DNA of 64,000 nt from Halosegnis longus (GCF_009663395.1 NZ_QKNW01000001.1:1116001-1180000), one strand, 5' to 3'. Counted from the stretch's first letter, positions 47,079 to 58,463 are shown. The notes: generated by a model from the sequence alone, not told the origin. Translations and numbers: made by a program.

Positions 47079-48617
47079 ATGTCAGATACAAATACTTCGA
47101 ACGACTCGTACGACGGCGACCAGTCGTCGCTCACCTCGCGTCTCGCCGCGAACCCGCGGCCGGCGCTCCGGTGGGCTGCCGTCGCCGCCGTTCTGCTCGT
47201 CGTCGAGTTCGGCGCGTTCGTCGGCGGCACGCTGACCGTCCTCCACGCGCTGGTGCTCGGCGTCACCGGGCTAATCGCTGCGACACTCGGTCTCACCATC
47301 TCGAAAGGCATCGAGACCAGCATCAACGAGGTTCAGGCGTCGGTACTCTCACAGATCGACAGCGTCCGGAGCACCGCACAGGGGATTCCGACGCTGCTCA
47401 GCCGGGAGACGATTCCGAACCAGGGCCACCGGCTCGGTCCGGACGGCCCGTGGGCGGAGACGTTCATGGGACTCGAACCGCGGCTCGCGTGGCTGCTCCG
47501 CGTCACGCTCATCGTCGTCTACGCGTTCATCGTCGCCTACTGGCTGTTCCGCGGCTGGGACATCTTCCGCATCTACTACCGACAGGCGGACTGGACGCCG
47601 ACCGACGACATCATCAACCGACTCCGCAGCCACCGCTGGGGCGTGTTCGGCGTCGTCATCATCCTCCTGTTTCTCACGATGGCGCTGTTCGGGCCGGCGC
47701 TCGGCCCGACGACCGTCGAATCGAACATCCAGTCGCCGTACGGACACTACGTCGAGTACTACTCCAACGAGACCGGACAAGTCGAAAACACAACCGTCGG
47801 AAACGCCAACTTCAACTCCAAGTCGAAGGGTGCCGGCACGAACGTGGGGCCGATGAGCTACGACAGCTTCGACCGGTTCCATCCGTTCGGGACACTCACC
47901 AACGGGCGTGACCTGTTCACGTTCATGATGGGCGGTGCCCGGACAACGATTACCGTCGTCGGTATCGCTATCGGACTGAGTGCGGGCATCGCGGCCGCGC
48001 TGGGCATGATATCGGCCTTCTACAGCGGCACCGTGGACCTGGGCGTCCTCACCGTGGCTGACGGGATTACTTCCGTCCCGCAGCTGCTCTTGCTCATCAT
48101 GGTGAGTGCAGTGTTCGCCGGCCACTGGATAACGAACGTGCTCAACGGCGGGTTCTTACTCGCGATACTGTTCGGCCTCACCGGCTGGCCGGGGCTGTGG
48201 CGCGCCGTCCGTGGCCCGGCCTTACAGGTCGCACAGGAGGAGTGGGTCGACGCCGCGGAGAGCTTCGGCCAACGGCCAGCGCTTATCATGTGGAAACACA
48301 TGTTCCCGTACGTGGTCGGCTATCTCCTCGTCTACGCGTCGATGTCGGCCGGTGGTATCATCATCGCGATGTCGGCGCTCTCGTTCCTCGGGAACGGACT
48401 CGGCGTGACCGCACCGACGCCGGCGTGGGGTCGCGCTATCGACCTCGGACAGAACTACGTCTCCACGCCGTCGTGGCACATCTCCCTGATTCCGGGGCTG
48501 ATGATCGTCGCGCTCGTCACGGGTGCGAACGCGCTCGGCGACGGACTGCGTGACGCCATCGACCCAGAGACCGACACCGGCGACGGTGAGCAGGCGGCCG
48601 CAGGAGGTGGTGCGTGA
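47079..48617 (+). CDS. dppC: Peptide-type ABC importer permease (DppC-like) with N-terminal extension
   Basis: A 512-residue permease, against about 280-300 in bacteria. The DppC core lies at about 185-495, with the EAA loop EEWVDAAESFGQRPALIMWKH split here around its Gly. In front of it is an extra ~180 residues: two adjacent hydrophobic segments (about 31-50 and 53-74), an amphipathic stretch, and another helix (about 137-157). A periplasmic loop insertion (about 208-255) carries Asn-rich sequence. The role of the extension is unknown; haloarchaeal DppC proteins often carry one. It starts 6 bp after dppB. Confidence 0.9.
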   Translation: MSDTNTSNDSYDGDQSSLTSRLAANPRPALRWAAVAAVLLVVEFGAFVGGTLTVLHALVLGVTGLIAATLGLTISKGIETSINEVQASVLSQIDSVRSTAQGIPTLLSRETIPNQGHRLGPDGPWAETFMGLEPRLAWLLRVTLIVVYAFIVAYWLFRGWDIFRIYYRQADWTPTDDIINRLRSHRWGVFGVVIILLFLTMALFGPALGPTTVESNIQSPYGHYVEYYSNETGQVENTTVGNANFNSKSKGAGTNVGPMSYDSFDRFHPFGTLTNGRDLFTFMMGGARTTITVVGIAIGLSAGIAAALGMISAFYSGTVDLGVLTVADGITSVPQLLLLIMVSAVFAGHWITNVLNGGFLLAILFGLTGWPGLWRAVRGPALQVAQEEWVDAAESFGQRPALIMWKHMFPYVVGYLLVYASMSAGGIIIAMSALSFLGNGLGVTAPTPAWGRAIDLGQNYVSTPSWHISLIPGLMIVALVTGANALGDGLRDAIDPETDTGDGEQAAAGGGA

Positions 48618-49673
48618 TGGCCGACGAACCGGTCTTGTCCGTCTCCAACCTCCAGACGGTGTTCCACACCGACAAGGAGACCATCCGCGCCGTCGACGGC
48701 ATCTCCTTCGACGTACACGAGGGGGAGACCGTCGGTATCGTCGGCGAATCCGGCTCCGGAAAGTCGGTCACCGCTCGCTCCATCATGGGTATCGTCGAAA
48801 GCCCCGGCGAGGTTCTCCCCGGCTCATCGATAAAGTTCAACGGCCGAGAGCTGACGGAGCTGTCGGACAAGGAGTACCGAGAGGTTCGCGGCAGCGGTAT
48901 CGGGATGGTGTTCCAGGACCCCCAACAGTCGCTGAATCCGGTGTACACCATCGGCAACCAGATTCGGGAGTCGCTTCGTATCAATCAGGGCCTTCGCGGC
49001 GAAGAGGCACGCCAGGAGGCAATCGAACTGCTCGAAGCGGTCGCGATTCCCGACGCGGCCCGGCGACTGGACGAGTATCCCCACGAGTTCTCCGGCGGGA
49101 TGCGCCAGCGCGCCGTCATCGCGATGATGCTCGCGTGTGACCCCGAGTTCCTCATCTGCGACGAGCCGACGACGGCACTCGACGTGACCATCCAGGCGCA
49201 GATTCTCGAACTCCTCGACGAGCTACAGGAAGAGCGGAACCTCTCGATTCTGTTCATCACCCACGACATGGGTGTCATCGCCGAAATCGCGGACCGGGTG
49301 AACGTGATGTACGCCGGCCAGATTATCGAGTCGGCCCCCGTCGAGGATCTGTTCGCGAATCCGAAACACCCCTACACCGAGGGGCTGTTGGGTGCGATTC
49401 CCGGCCAGCAGGCCGACGGTGAGTCGCTGCGGACCATCGAGGGCGACGTGCCGACGCCCAACGAGGAGGCGACGTACTGTCGGTTCGCGCCCCGGTGTCC
49501 GGAGGCGTTCGACGCGTGTGACGCGGTCGCGCCCGCACACGTCAGCGTCGGTGAGGACCCGGACCACACCGCGGCGTGTCTGTTGTACCCCGAAGAGCAG
49601 ACCGAGGAGGCGCGGGTCAGCCACCACCGGTCGCTCGGAGCGAAGTCGCGTGAACGACCCGCAGGTGATGTGA

Positions 49674-49681
<8 letters not shown>
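48617..49681 (+). CDS. dppD: Peptide-type ABC importer ATPase (DppD-like)
   Basis: A 354-residue ATPase. Walker A GESGSGKS (about 40-47), Q-loop FQDPQQSLNP, signature FSGGMRQR, Walker B ICDEPTTALD and H-loop ITHD. The C-terminal oligopeptide-transporter domain holds four cysteines (CRFAPRC, later CD and CLLY) where DppD enzymes may bind a [4Fe-4S] cluster. A Shine-Dalgarno AGGAGGTGG (48602-48609) supports ATG 48617; a GTG one codon upstream is possible. It overlaps dppC by one base and dppF by 8. Confidence 0.93.
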
Positions 49682-51000
<1,319 letters not shown>

Positions 51001-51008
<8 letters not shown>

Positions 51009-51393
51009 TCGCTGGCTGCGTCTCGTCGAGTTCGCCGTCTGGGTCGCCGCCGTGACGGCTGTCGTCGTCGCCGTCGCCGCCGTGCCGTCGTTTCTGCTCG
51101 GCACCGGCCTGTTGACGCTGAAGTACGTCCTGTTCGTGGTCGGCGTGTTGCTGTTCGGCTTCGGGAGCATCGCCATCCAGCCGAAGCGCCCGCGGCGTGA
51201 CAGCGAACTCGTCACGACGGAGTCCGCAGACGAGTACGACTTCGAAGCGCGACTGCAGGAACTACCGCCCCTCGCCGGTCGCCGACTGCCGTTCGACGAC
51301 CGCGTCGGTCGCGACATGAAGGTGTTCGCGCTCGGACTGGCCGTGCTCGCGGTGTCGGCGCTGTTAGAGTACGGCTTCGGCGTCGTTCGGTAG
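51001..51393 (+). CDS. Small membrane protein at the end of the dpp operon
   Basis: A 130-residue protein from a GTG inside the dppF 3' end. There are two adjacent hydrophobic segments (about 6-30 and 35-56), a charged middle (PKRPRRDSELVTTESADEYD) and a last helix (about 103-123). It is co-translated with dppF, so it may be an accessory subunit of the importer or simply share its promoter. No family recognised. Confidence 0.65.
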
Positions 51394-51434
51394 ATACGCA
51401 CACCATTTATCCGTGCGGCTATCCGTCTCCACGT

Positions 51435-52085
51435 ATGGTCGAGACGAACCCCGACGAAAATCCGGACGCGCACGACCGCGCGGCCCGCGGGACCGACGCC
51501 GTCAAGGACGCATGGCAGCGGACCATCGAAGACACCCGAGCGATGGCTGCCGACCGCGAGGAGGCCGGCTACGAGACGCTCGTGTTGTTCGCCGACGACA
51601 CGGCCCCGGCCATCCCCGAACACGGCGACGACGATGACGACAGCTGGGGCTTCTCGTATCTCCTCCCGAAGAGCGACCGCGCCGAGTTCGCCGACTTCGT
51701 CGCCGACGCGGAGTTCGACGAGACGGGCGTGTATCAGGCGCGAGAGCAGGGTGACGTGTTCATGGTCGTGGAGTGTATCGACATGGACGCCGAGCGCGTC
51801 CTCTTCATCGCCAGCGCCTACAAGATGCGCACCGCCGTCGACCTGGTTCGGACCGCGATGGACCGCGACGAGATGTACACCCACGTCCGTGACCTGAACG
51901 GCGATATCGTCGACACCATCCACCACGACGACCCGTCGGGCTTCTTCCCGAACCCGGACGAGTACTACGCCTTCGAGCCGGAACAGCTCAACCAGATGCC
52001 CGGCGGACTCCCGGGCCAGGACCCGGACGACGAGCCGGCCCCAGAGAGCGACGACGACGCGGCCAGCTCCGAGGACGACGCCTAA
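51435..52085 (+). CDS. Uncharacterised haloarchaeal protein with acidic tail
   Basis: A 216-residue soluble protein. The N-terminal half is a helical, acidic stretch; the middle (about 65-145) has a folded look with SYLLPKSDRAEFADFV and MDAERVLFIASAYKM; the last ~30 residues are an Asp/Ser/Glu-rich tail. TATA-like ACCATTTATC lies at 51402-51411. I do not recognise its function. Lies between the dpp operon and the CBS gene, same strand. Confidence 0.68.
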   Translation: MVETNPDENPDAHDRAARGTDAVKDAWQRTIEDTRAMAADREEAGYETLVLFADDTAPAIPEHGDDDDDSWGFSYLLPKSDRAEFADFVADAEFDETGVYQAREQGDVFMVVECIDMDAERVLFIASAYKMRTAVDLVRTAMDRDEMYTHVRDLNGDIVDTIHHDDPSGFFPNPDEYYAFEPEQLNQMPGGLPGQDPDDEPAPESDDDAASSEDDA

Positions 52086-52158
52086 TTTTGCGATTCGGGG
52101 CGGTGACCGTTCCCCCGGAAGTGTAAGGTCTTAGTACCGCGCCCACGGCGTTCGGGGT

Positions 52159-53004
52159 ATGAACGTCGCAGACGCCATGACGCCGCGTGAGTCGCTCGTG
52201 ACCGCGGTCGTTCCGGGTTCACGGACGGACGTGCTCGACCGACTCCAGGACGACGAGTTCTCGTCGATTCCAGTCGTGAACGAGGAGACCGGCGCGTTCC
52301 GCGGGCTCGTCTCCCGCGAACAGCTCATCGCCAACCCCGAAGAGGACCAACTCGCCTTACTCGCCGAGGAGGTGCCGACGATCGGACCGGACGCCGACCT
52401 GAGCGAGGCGGCTCGCATCCTCCGTGAGGGCGACCAGCGCCGGCTCCCCGTCGTCGAGGACGGCGAACTGGTGGGACTCGTCACCATCACCGACCTCGTG
52501 CGCGCCGTCGCCGAGGGGGACGTGGCGGTCGACACGACCGCGGACCTGCTGATGGAGACGAGCGTCAACGCCGTCTACCAGGCGACGCCGCTCACCATCG
52601 CCGAGCGCGAACTCGCCTTCGCCGAGGAGCCGTACGGCGTCGTCCTCGACCCGGAGGGGACGCCGACGGGGATGCTCACCGAGGTCGACGTGCTCGACGT
52701 GGCCCGCATCGTCGAGGGTGAGGAGTCGACCGGCGACTCGATTGCCGACGACGACGACGACTGGAAGTGGGAGGGTATCAAGGCGGTCGGCTCGCGGTAT
52801 CTCCCCACCCGAAACGTCCAGATTCCCGCCGAGCCGGTCGAGATGTTCATGACCGACTCGCTCATCACCGTCGGCCGATCCGAGTCGGCGACGGAGATCG
52901 CACAGCTGTTCATCACCGAGGATATCGAGCAGGTGCCGGTCATGTCGGGCGACACGCTCGTCGGTATCGTCCGCGACGCCGACCTGCTGGAGGCGATTGC
53001 GTGA
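52159..53004 (+). CDS. CBS-domain protein with four CBS repeats
   Basis: A 281-residue protein made of two CBS pairs (about 1-130 and 130-281). Each repeat shows the strand-helix pattern ending in 'LVGLVTITDLVRA' or 'TLVGIVRDADLLEA'. Such modules bind adenine nucleotides or SAM and report energy state, usually within larger enzymes or as stand-alone sensors. The glyS start GTG lies four bases before its stop, so it is coupled to the synthetase; whether it controls it is unknown. Confidence 0.88.
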   Translation: MNVADAMTPRESLVTAVVPGSRTDVLDRLQDDEFSSIPVVNEETGAFRGLVSREQLIANPEEDQLALLAEEVPTIGPDADLSEAARILREGDQRRLPVVEDGELVGLVTITDLVRAVAEGDVAVDTTADLLMETSVNAVYQATPLTIAERELAFAEEPYGVVLDPEGTPTGMLTEVDVLDVARIVEGEESTGDSIADDDDDWKWEGIKAVGSRYLPTRNVQIPAEPVEMFMTDSLITVGRSESATEIAQLFITEDIEQVPVMSGDTLVGIVRDADLLEAIA

Positions 53005-54767
53005 GCGAACTGGAGACCGTCGCCGAACTCGCCAAGCGCCGCGGCTTCTTCTTCCAGACCGCAGAATCGTACGGCGGCGTCGGCGGCTTCTTCACCTACG
53101 GTCCCCAAGGGTCTGCGCTCAAGCGCAACGTCGAGGACAGATGGCGCGACCGGTTCGTCACCCGCGCCGGCAACATGGAGGTGTCAGCGCCGGACGTGAT
53201 GCCCGAACCCGTCTTCGAGGCCTCCGGCCACCTCGACGGCTTCGACGACATGATCGTCGAGTGTCCCGAGTGTGACGCCTCCCACCGCGCAGACCACCTC
53301 GTCGAGGACAACTCCGAGCACGAGGACGCCGAGGCCCTCGGCATCGAGCGGGTCGCCGACCTGCTGGGCGAACTCGACATCGCCTGTCCCGACTGTGGCA
53401 CCCCGCTCGGCGGCGAGTCGGTCGAGGAGTTCAACCTCATGTTCGGCACCGACATCGGTCCCGGCTCCTCACAGCCCGGCTATCTCCGCCCGGAGACCGC
53501 ACAGGGTATCTTCACCGAGTTCCCGCGGCTGAAGGAGTACGCCCGCGGCCAGCTCCCGTTCGGCGTCGCGCAAATCGGTGACGCCTACCGGAACGAAATC
53601 GCCCCGAGACGCGGGCTTATCCGCGTGCGCGCCTTCACGCAGGCCGAACTCGAACAGTTCATCGACCCCGCCGAGGACGAACCGGACATCGACTCCGTGG
53701 CCGACGTGGAACTGCCACTCTACTCCGCCGCGGCACAGGCGGGCGACGGACAACAGGAGACCTACACCGTCCGCGAGGCGGTCGAGGAGGGCGTCATCGA
53801 GTCGGAGTGGATCGCCTACTACCTCGGGCTCGCGCGCGACTGGTACGAGACCATCGGCATCGACATGGACCGCTTCCGCTACCGCCAGCACAAGGCGGGC
53901 GAGCGCGCCCACTACGCCGCCGACTGTTGGGACGCCGAGACGGAACTCGACGGCGAGTGGGTCGAGGTGACCGGCTTCGCGTATCGCAGCGACTACGACC
54001 TCACCAACCACGCCGAGGCGACCGGGGACACGTTTACCGTGTTCAAACAGTACGACGAGCCGCAGACGGTCGAGCGCCCGAGCGTCGACCCCGACATGGC
54101 GACCCTCGGCCCGGAGTTCGGTGGGCAGGCCGGCGCGGTCGCCGACGCGCTCGAATCGCTGGCCGCCACTGACCCGGACGCCTTCGACGGCGACACCGTC
54201 ACGGTCGAGGTCGACGGCGAGTCGGTCGAGGTGGACACCGACGTGGCGAACTTCGCGGTGGAGACCGTCACCGAGGCGGGCGAACACATCACGCCACACG
54301 TCGTCGAGCCGTCGTTCGGTATCGGCCGGCTGTTCTACTCCGTGCTCGTCCACAGCTACGAGACCGACGAGGTGGACGGCGAGGAACGAACCTACCTCTC
54401 CTTACCGGCCGAACTCGCGCCGACGTTCGCGTGTGTCGTCCCGCTGGTCTCGAACGAGCCGGCGCTGGTCGAGCAGGCCGAGCAGACGCGCGAACAGCTT
54501 CGAGAAGCGGGGCTGGCCGTCGCCTACGACGAGTCGGGCGCTATCGGTCGCCGCTACCGCCGACAGGACGAAATCGGTACGCCCGTCTGTGTCACCGTCG
54601 ACCACGAGACCATCGAGGAAGAGCCGACGAGCGTCACCGTCCGCGACCGCGACACCACGGCCCAGGCGCGTGTCCCGGTCGACGAACTACAGGAGTGTCT
54701 GCTCGCGCTCCGTGCCGGCACCGACTTCGCCGACCTGCTCGAGCGCGACACCGTCACCCCACTGTAG
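53001..54767 (+). CDS. glyS: Glycyl-tRNA synthetase
   Basis: A 588-residue class II homodimeric glycyl-tRNA synthetase of the archaeal/eukaryotic alpha2 type. Motif 1 region with GGFFTYGPQG, a zinc-ribbon insertion (CPEC then CPDC, about 92-130), motif 2 RNEIAPRRGLIRVRAF (with QIGDAYRNEI), motif 3 near FGIGRLFYSVL, and the anticodon-binding domain at the end. The GTG at 53001 begins MSELETVAELAKRRG; an in-frame extension to 52767 overlaps the CBS gene and is rejected. Overlap GTGA with the CBS stop. Confidence 0.96.
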   Translation: MSELETVAELAKRRGFFFQTAESYGGVGGFFTYGPQGSALKRNVEDRWRDRFVTRAGNMEVSAPDVMPEPVFEASGHLDGFDDMIVECPECDASHRADHLVEDNSEHEDAEALGIERVADLLGELDIACPDCGTPLGGESVEEFNLMFGTDIGPGSSQPGYLRPETAQGIFTEFPRLKEYARGQLPFGVAQIGDAYRNEIAPRRGLIRVRAFTQAELEQFIDPAEDEPDIDSVADVELPLYSAAAQAGDGQQETYTVREAVEEGVIESEWIAYYLGLARDWYETIGIDMDRFRYRQHKAGERAHYAADCWDAETELDGEWVEVTGFAYRSDYDLTNHAEATGDTFTVFKQYDEPQTVERPSVDPDMATLGPEFGGQAGAVADALESLAATDPDAFDGDTVTVEVDGESVEVDTDVANFAVETVTEAGEHITPHVVEPSFGIGRLFYSVLVHSYETDEVDGEERTYLSLPAELAPTFACVVPLVSNEPALVEQAEQTREQLREAGLAVAYDESGAIGRRYRRQDEIGTPVCVTVDHETIEEEPTSVTVRDRDTTAQARVPVDELQECLLALRAGTDFADLLERDTVTPL

Positions 54768-55328
54768 ATGGCACACGAGGTCCAGCGGCGACTCGTCCAC
54801 GCCTCGGGCGGAGTGTTCCCGCTGGCGTACGTCGCTGACCTCTACTCGTATCGCGTCCTCCAGTACGGCTTCGCTGCCGGCGTTCTCGCCGTCGCTGTCC
54901 TCGAAACCCTCCGTCTGTCCGGCGTCGTCAACTGGGCGCTGTTCGACCGACTCACCCGCGAGTACGAACAGGAGAACGTCGCCGGCTACGCGCTGTACGT
55001 CGTCTCTATCGCCGTCGTCCTGTGGCTGTTTTCGCCGGCGATTGCCATCCCCGCCACGCTCATGCTGGCCTTCGGCGACCCGATTTCGGGGCTGCTCGGC
55101 TCGGACGAGCGCCGGCGCGTCAAGCAGTCGTTCGTCCTCCTCGTGATGTTCGCCGTCTGTACCCTGCTCGCGCTCCCCTTCGTTGGGACGTACGCCGCCG
55201 TCGCCGGGGCCGTCGCCGCAACCCTCGCGGACGGCGCGACCCCGACGGTCGCGGGCTACGTCATCGACGACAACCTCACGATTCCGCCTGCTGCGGCCGT
55301 CGCGATGCTGGCCGTCATGGGGCTGTAG
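54768..55328 (+). CDS. SEC59-like lipid (dolichol/diacylglycerol-type) kinase
   Basis: A 186-residue membrane protein with about five or six hydrophobic segments. The motif GDPISGLLGS (about 104-113) matches the CTP-binding loop of the SEC59/DGK1/VTE5 family, whose members phosphorylate dolichol, diacylglycerol or phytol. In haloarchaea a polyprenol or archaeal lipid intermediate is the likely substrate. The ATG follows the glyS stop directly. Substrate is inference. Confidence 0.75.
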   Translation: MAHEVQRRLVHASGGVFPLAYVADLYSYRVLQYGFAAGVLAVAVLETLRLSGVVNWALFDRLTREYEQENVAGYALYVVSIAVVLWLFSPAIAIPATLMLAFGDPISGLLGSDERRRVKQSFVLLVMFAVCTLLALPFVGTYAAVAGAVAATLADGATPTVAGYVIDDNLTIPPAAAVAMLAVMGL

Positions 55329-55368
55329 GGACACAGCGCTTTTTCCTCCCGACGGTCTCTACTCCGGT

Positions 55369-55998
55369 ATGAGCGACTTCGACCGCGAGGCCGAACGCGA
55401 GAAACTCCGCGAGAAGTACGAACAGGACAGAGCAAAACGCGAACAGTCGGAGCGCCTCTCCGAACTCCTGCTCAAGGGCGCGACGATGACGGACAAACAC
55501 TGCGACGAGTGTGGCGACCCCATCTTCCGGTGGGACGGCCAGGAGTTCTGCCCGACCTGTCAGCAGGCGGGCGGGGCGGAAGCCGCCACACAGAACACCC
55601 AGCAACAGCCACCCGACCAAGCACAGCCCGACGCGAGCGAGGAGCCGTCCGTCGAGGTCGAACCCGAATCGCAGACCGAGCAAGCCGTGGAGCCGACGGA
55701 GCGGGCGGAGCCACAGCCGCGACAGTCGACGGACTCACAGCCGCGACAGCCGACCGAACCACAGCCAAAACAGCCGACGGACCCGCAGCCGCGACAGCCG
55801 ACCCAGCCCTCCGAGCCGGCGACCCACGCGCCGCCGACGGACGCGGGCGACCTCGCGGCCGCACGCGCGTCGCTCGAACGCACCCTCGCGACGCTCTCCC
55901 GACAGGCCGAACAGGCCGACACGCTCTCGGAGACGCGAAAATACCTCGCCGGCGCGAAGGAGGCCGCCGAGGCGCTCGACGCCGCAGAACAGATTTAA
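55369..55998 (+). CDS. SSSCA1/p27-like zinc-ribbon protein with octapeptide repeats
   Basis: A 209-residue protein. The N-terminal helix and zinc ribbon (CDEC about 45, CPTC about 63) match the Sjogren's syndrome/scleroderma autoantigen p27 family. Residues of about 110-150 hold four tandem units of the form P-Q-P-R-Q-P-T-(D/E/Q) encoded by 24-bp repeats (about 55706-55810). The C-terminus is a helical acidic region. The stop TAA forms TTAA with the hef stop on the other strand. Function in archaea is unknown. Confidence 0.78.
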   Translation: MSDFDREAEREKLREKYEQDRAKREQSERLSELLLKGATMTDKHCDECGDPIFRWDGQEFCPTCQQAGGAEAATQNTQQQPPDQAQPDASEEPSVEVEPESQTEQAVEPTERAEPQPRQSTDSQPRQPTEPQPKQPTDPQPRQPTQPSEPATHAPPTDAGDLAAARASLERTLATLSRQAEQADTLSETRKYLAGAKEAAEALDAAEQI

Positions 55999-58463
55999 CC
56001 CGCGTACTCGCTCCCGACGACCTCGCGCACCCGCTGTGCGGTGACGGGACCGACGCCCTCGACTTCTTGCAGCTCCTCCTCGCTCGCCGTCATCACCGCC
56101 TCGACGCTGCCGAAGGATTCGAGCAGCGCGCGCGCCGTCACCGGCCCGACCTCCGCGACCGAACTGACGACGTACTCCTGTTGTTCGTCCAGCGTCTTGT
56201 TCGACTTCTCGCCGTGGACGCGCACCTCGCGGTCGCTCTCCTCCTGTTCGCGGCGGGCGATGACGTCGAGCAGGTTCGCCGTCCCCCGTTCGTCCTCGGT
56301 GAAGAGGACGCTCGCGCCGAAGTCGACGGCGAGCGAGGCGAGCGCGCCCCGAATCGCGTTCGGGTGGACGTTGCGCTTCCCGTAGAGGTTCTCCCCCTCG
56401 ACGATGACGACCGGGCGCGCGTAGTTGCGGACCGCGTCGCCCACCTGCTCGAACATCGAGCGGTCCTCGCCGAGCAAGGTGTCGAGGAAGTCGTCCACGC
56501 TCTTGCGCTCGACGACGACGCGGTCCGAGAGCACGTAGTCGCCGACGGCAAGCGTCTCCAGTCGCGTCTCGATGCCGTCGCGCTTCGAGAGGTCGCGCGC
56601 GATGGTCGAATCGAGTTCGCGCTGGTCGGCGACGATTTCGACGCCCGACTCGTCGGTTCCGGCGACGGCGGCCACGCCGTCGCTGTCTTCGTCTCCGTCG
56701 GGTGCATTGCCGTCTTCGGTCGCCGACTCCTCTGACGGCTCCCGCTCGCCGGCGAACGAATCTAACCCGGCCTGTCCGTCGCTCTCGGCTTCACCCTCGT
56801 CTGCCGACTCGTCGTCGTCGCTGTCGCCCGCAGCTTCCTCTGCGGTCGTCGCCGAGTCCGTCGCTCCGCCGCTCTCCTCGAAGCTCCCCAGCGACTCCTG
56901 GCTCAGTTCGGATTCGAGTTCGCTCGTCATCCCCTTCAGCGAGCGTAGCTCCTCTTCCATCTGTTTCTCCTCGTTTTGTGCCATCCAGAAGAACGCCTCG
57001 TCGCGGGTGTCGTTCGCGATCAAGACGACGACCTTCCCCTCCGACGCGCGGCCGGTTCGGCCCTTCCGCTGGATGGACCGCACGCCCTTCGGCACCGGCT
57101 CGTAGAACAAGACGAGGTCCACGTCCGGTACGTCCAGCCCCTCCTCCGCGACGCTGGTGGAGACGAGCACCTCGAACTCGCCGGCCCGGAAGGCGTCGAG
57201 CGTCTCCTTCTGTTCGTTTTGCGTCATCCCGTCGGAGCCTTCCTTGTCGCCCTGACCGACGAACCGCCGCGCGTCGAACGACTCGTTCAGGAACTCCGTC
57301 AGGGTCTCTGCCGTGTCGCGGCTCTCGGTGAAGACGATGGCGCGCGAGCCATCCTCCAGGCCGAACGTCTCGGCCAGCAGAATCCGCGTCTTCCGGAACT
57401 TCGGGTGAAGCCCGTCGAAGCTCTCGGCGAGTCGCATCGCCTCCTTCACCTTCGGCTCGGAGACGAACCGCTGGCTCGCCTTCGAAGCGCCCGACGAGCG
57501 GGCCTGCTCGCGCTGGCGCTCGAAGTATCGGCGGAGCGATTCGACGGACTGCGTCTCGACGAGTTCGGTCGCCCGCCGGAGCTTCATCACCTCCGCGTGG
57601 GCGGACATCCCCTTGTAGCCCGAGGAGTCGTCGTTGTTGATGAGCCGCTGGAGCTGTGCGCGTATCTTGTTCAAATCGCGCTGGCTCATGTTCGGGTCCG
57701 TCGAGTTCGTCACGCCCAGCTCCTTCAGCTTCGTGAGCCGCTCTGTGATGACCTCGTTGAGCGCGTCTCGAATCGCGAGCACGTCGTCGGGCAAGTCGAC
57801 GTGTTGCCAGTCCACCTCCGTCCGGTAGGTGTGTTTCTCCACGTCCGCGTCGGCGTCGGTCATCACCTCCACCTCCACCAGGCCGAGGTTCTCACACACC
57901 GTCAGAATCTCCTCCTCGTCGCCGCCGGGGCTCGCACTCATCCCGGTGACGAGCGGCTCCTCCGCGTCGGCGTGGTACCGCTCGGCGATGTAGTTGTACG
58001 CGTAGTCGCCGGTCGCGCGGTGACACTCGTCGAACGTGATGTGTGTCACGTCCGCGAGCGAGATGCGGTTGCCGACGAGGTCGTTCTCGACGACCTGCGG
58101 GGTGGCCATCACGATGCGGGCCGACTCCCACAGTTCGGCGCGGTCGTCGGGGCGCACGTCGCCGGTGAAGACGACGATGTCGTCGTCGGCCACCTCCAGC
58201 GCCTCGCGATAGAAGTCGGCGTGCTGTTGGACGAGCGGCTTCGTCGGCGCGAGCATCAGCGAGGTGCCGCCGTACTCCGCGAGCCGGTGGGCCGTCACGA
58301 GACAGGAGACTGTCGTCTTCCCGAGTCCGGTCGGGAGACAGACCAGCGTGTGGGTTTTCGACGCGGCGTCGGCCAACTGGGTCTGGTAGGCTCTGTCTTC
58401 GAGAAAGCACTGGCTCACCAGTGGCCGGTCGAGATACTCCACGTCGGCGTCTGCGGCCGCCAT
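55995..58463 (-). CDS. hef: Hef helicase-nuclease (FANCM/XPF-like)
   Basis: An 822-residue Hef. The N-terminal helicase has Walker A CLPTGLGKTT (about 41-50), DECH-box FDECHRATGD, and the second domain with IQRKGRTGR. After an acidic linker (about 560-620) comes the ERCC4 nuclease with VERKSVDDFLDTLL (the V-ERKxxxD motif), and two helix-hairpin-helix motifs at the end (VGPVTARALLESFGS and VEGVGPVTAQRV). It processes stalled forks. The ATG at 58463 (MAAADADVEYLD) is chosen over an upstream in-frame start. Confidence 0.95.
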   Translation of the reverse strand: MAAADADVEYLDRPLVSQCFLEDRAYQTQLADAASKTHTLVCLPTGLGKTTVSCLVTAHRLAEYGGTSLMLAPTKPLVQQHADFYREALEVADDDIVVFTGDVRPDDRAELWESARIVMATPQVVENDLVGNRISLADVTHITFDECHRATGDYAYNYIAERYHADAEEPLVTGMSASPGGDEEEILTVCENLGLVEVEVMTDADADVEKHTYRTEVDWQHVDLPDDVLAIRDALNEVITERLTKLKELGVTNSTDPNMSQRDLNKIRAQLQRLINNDDSSGYKGMSAHAEVMKLRRATELVETQSVESLRRYFERQREQARSSGASKASQRFVSEPKVKEAMRLAESFDGLHPKFRKTRILLAETFGLEDGSRAIVFTESRDTAETLTEFLNESFDARRFVGQGDKEGSDGMTQNEQKETLDAFRAGEFEVLVSTSVAEEGLDVPDVDLVLFYEPVPKGVRSIQRKGRTGRASEGKVVVLIANDTRDEAFFWMAQNEEKQMEEELRSLKGMTSELESELSQESLGSFEESGGATDSATTAEEAAGDSDDDESADEGEAESDGQAGLDSFAGEREPSEESATEDGNAPDGDEDSDGVAAVAGTDESGVEIVADQRELDSTIARDLSKRDGIETRLETLAVGDYVLSDRVVVERKSVDDFLDTLLGEDRSMFEQVGDAVRNYARPVVIVEGENLYGKRNVHPNAIRGALASLAVDFGASVLFTEDERGTANLLDVIARREQEESDREVRVHGEKSNKTLDEQQEYVVSSVAEVGPVTARALLESFGSVEAVMTASEEELQEVEGVGPVTAQRVREVVGSEYAG

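Noticed and set aside
52767-53000. A longer N-terminus for glycyl-tRNA synthetase
   Set aside because: It would overlap the CBS gene by more than 230 bases; the GTG at 53001 starts the conserved region.
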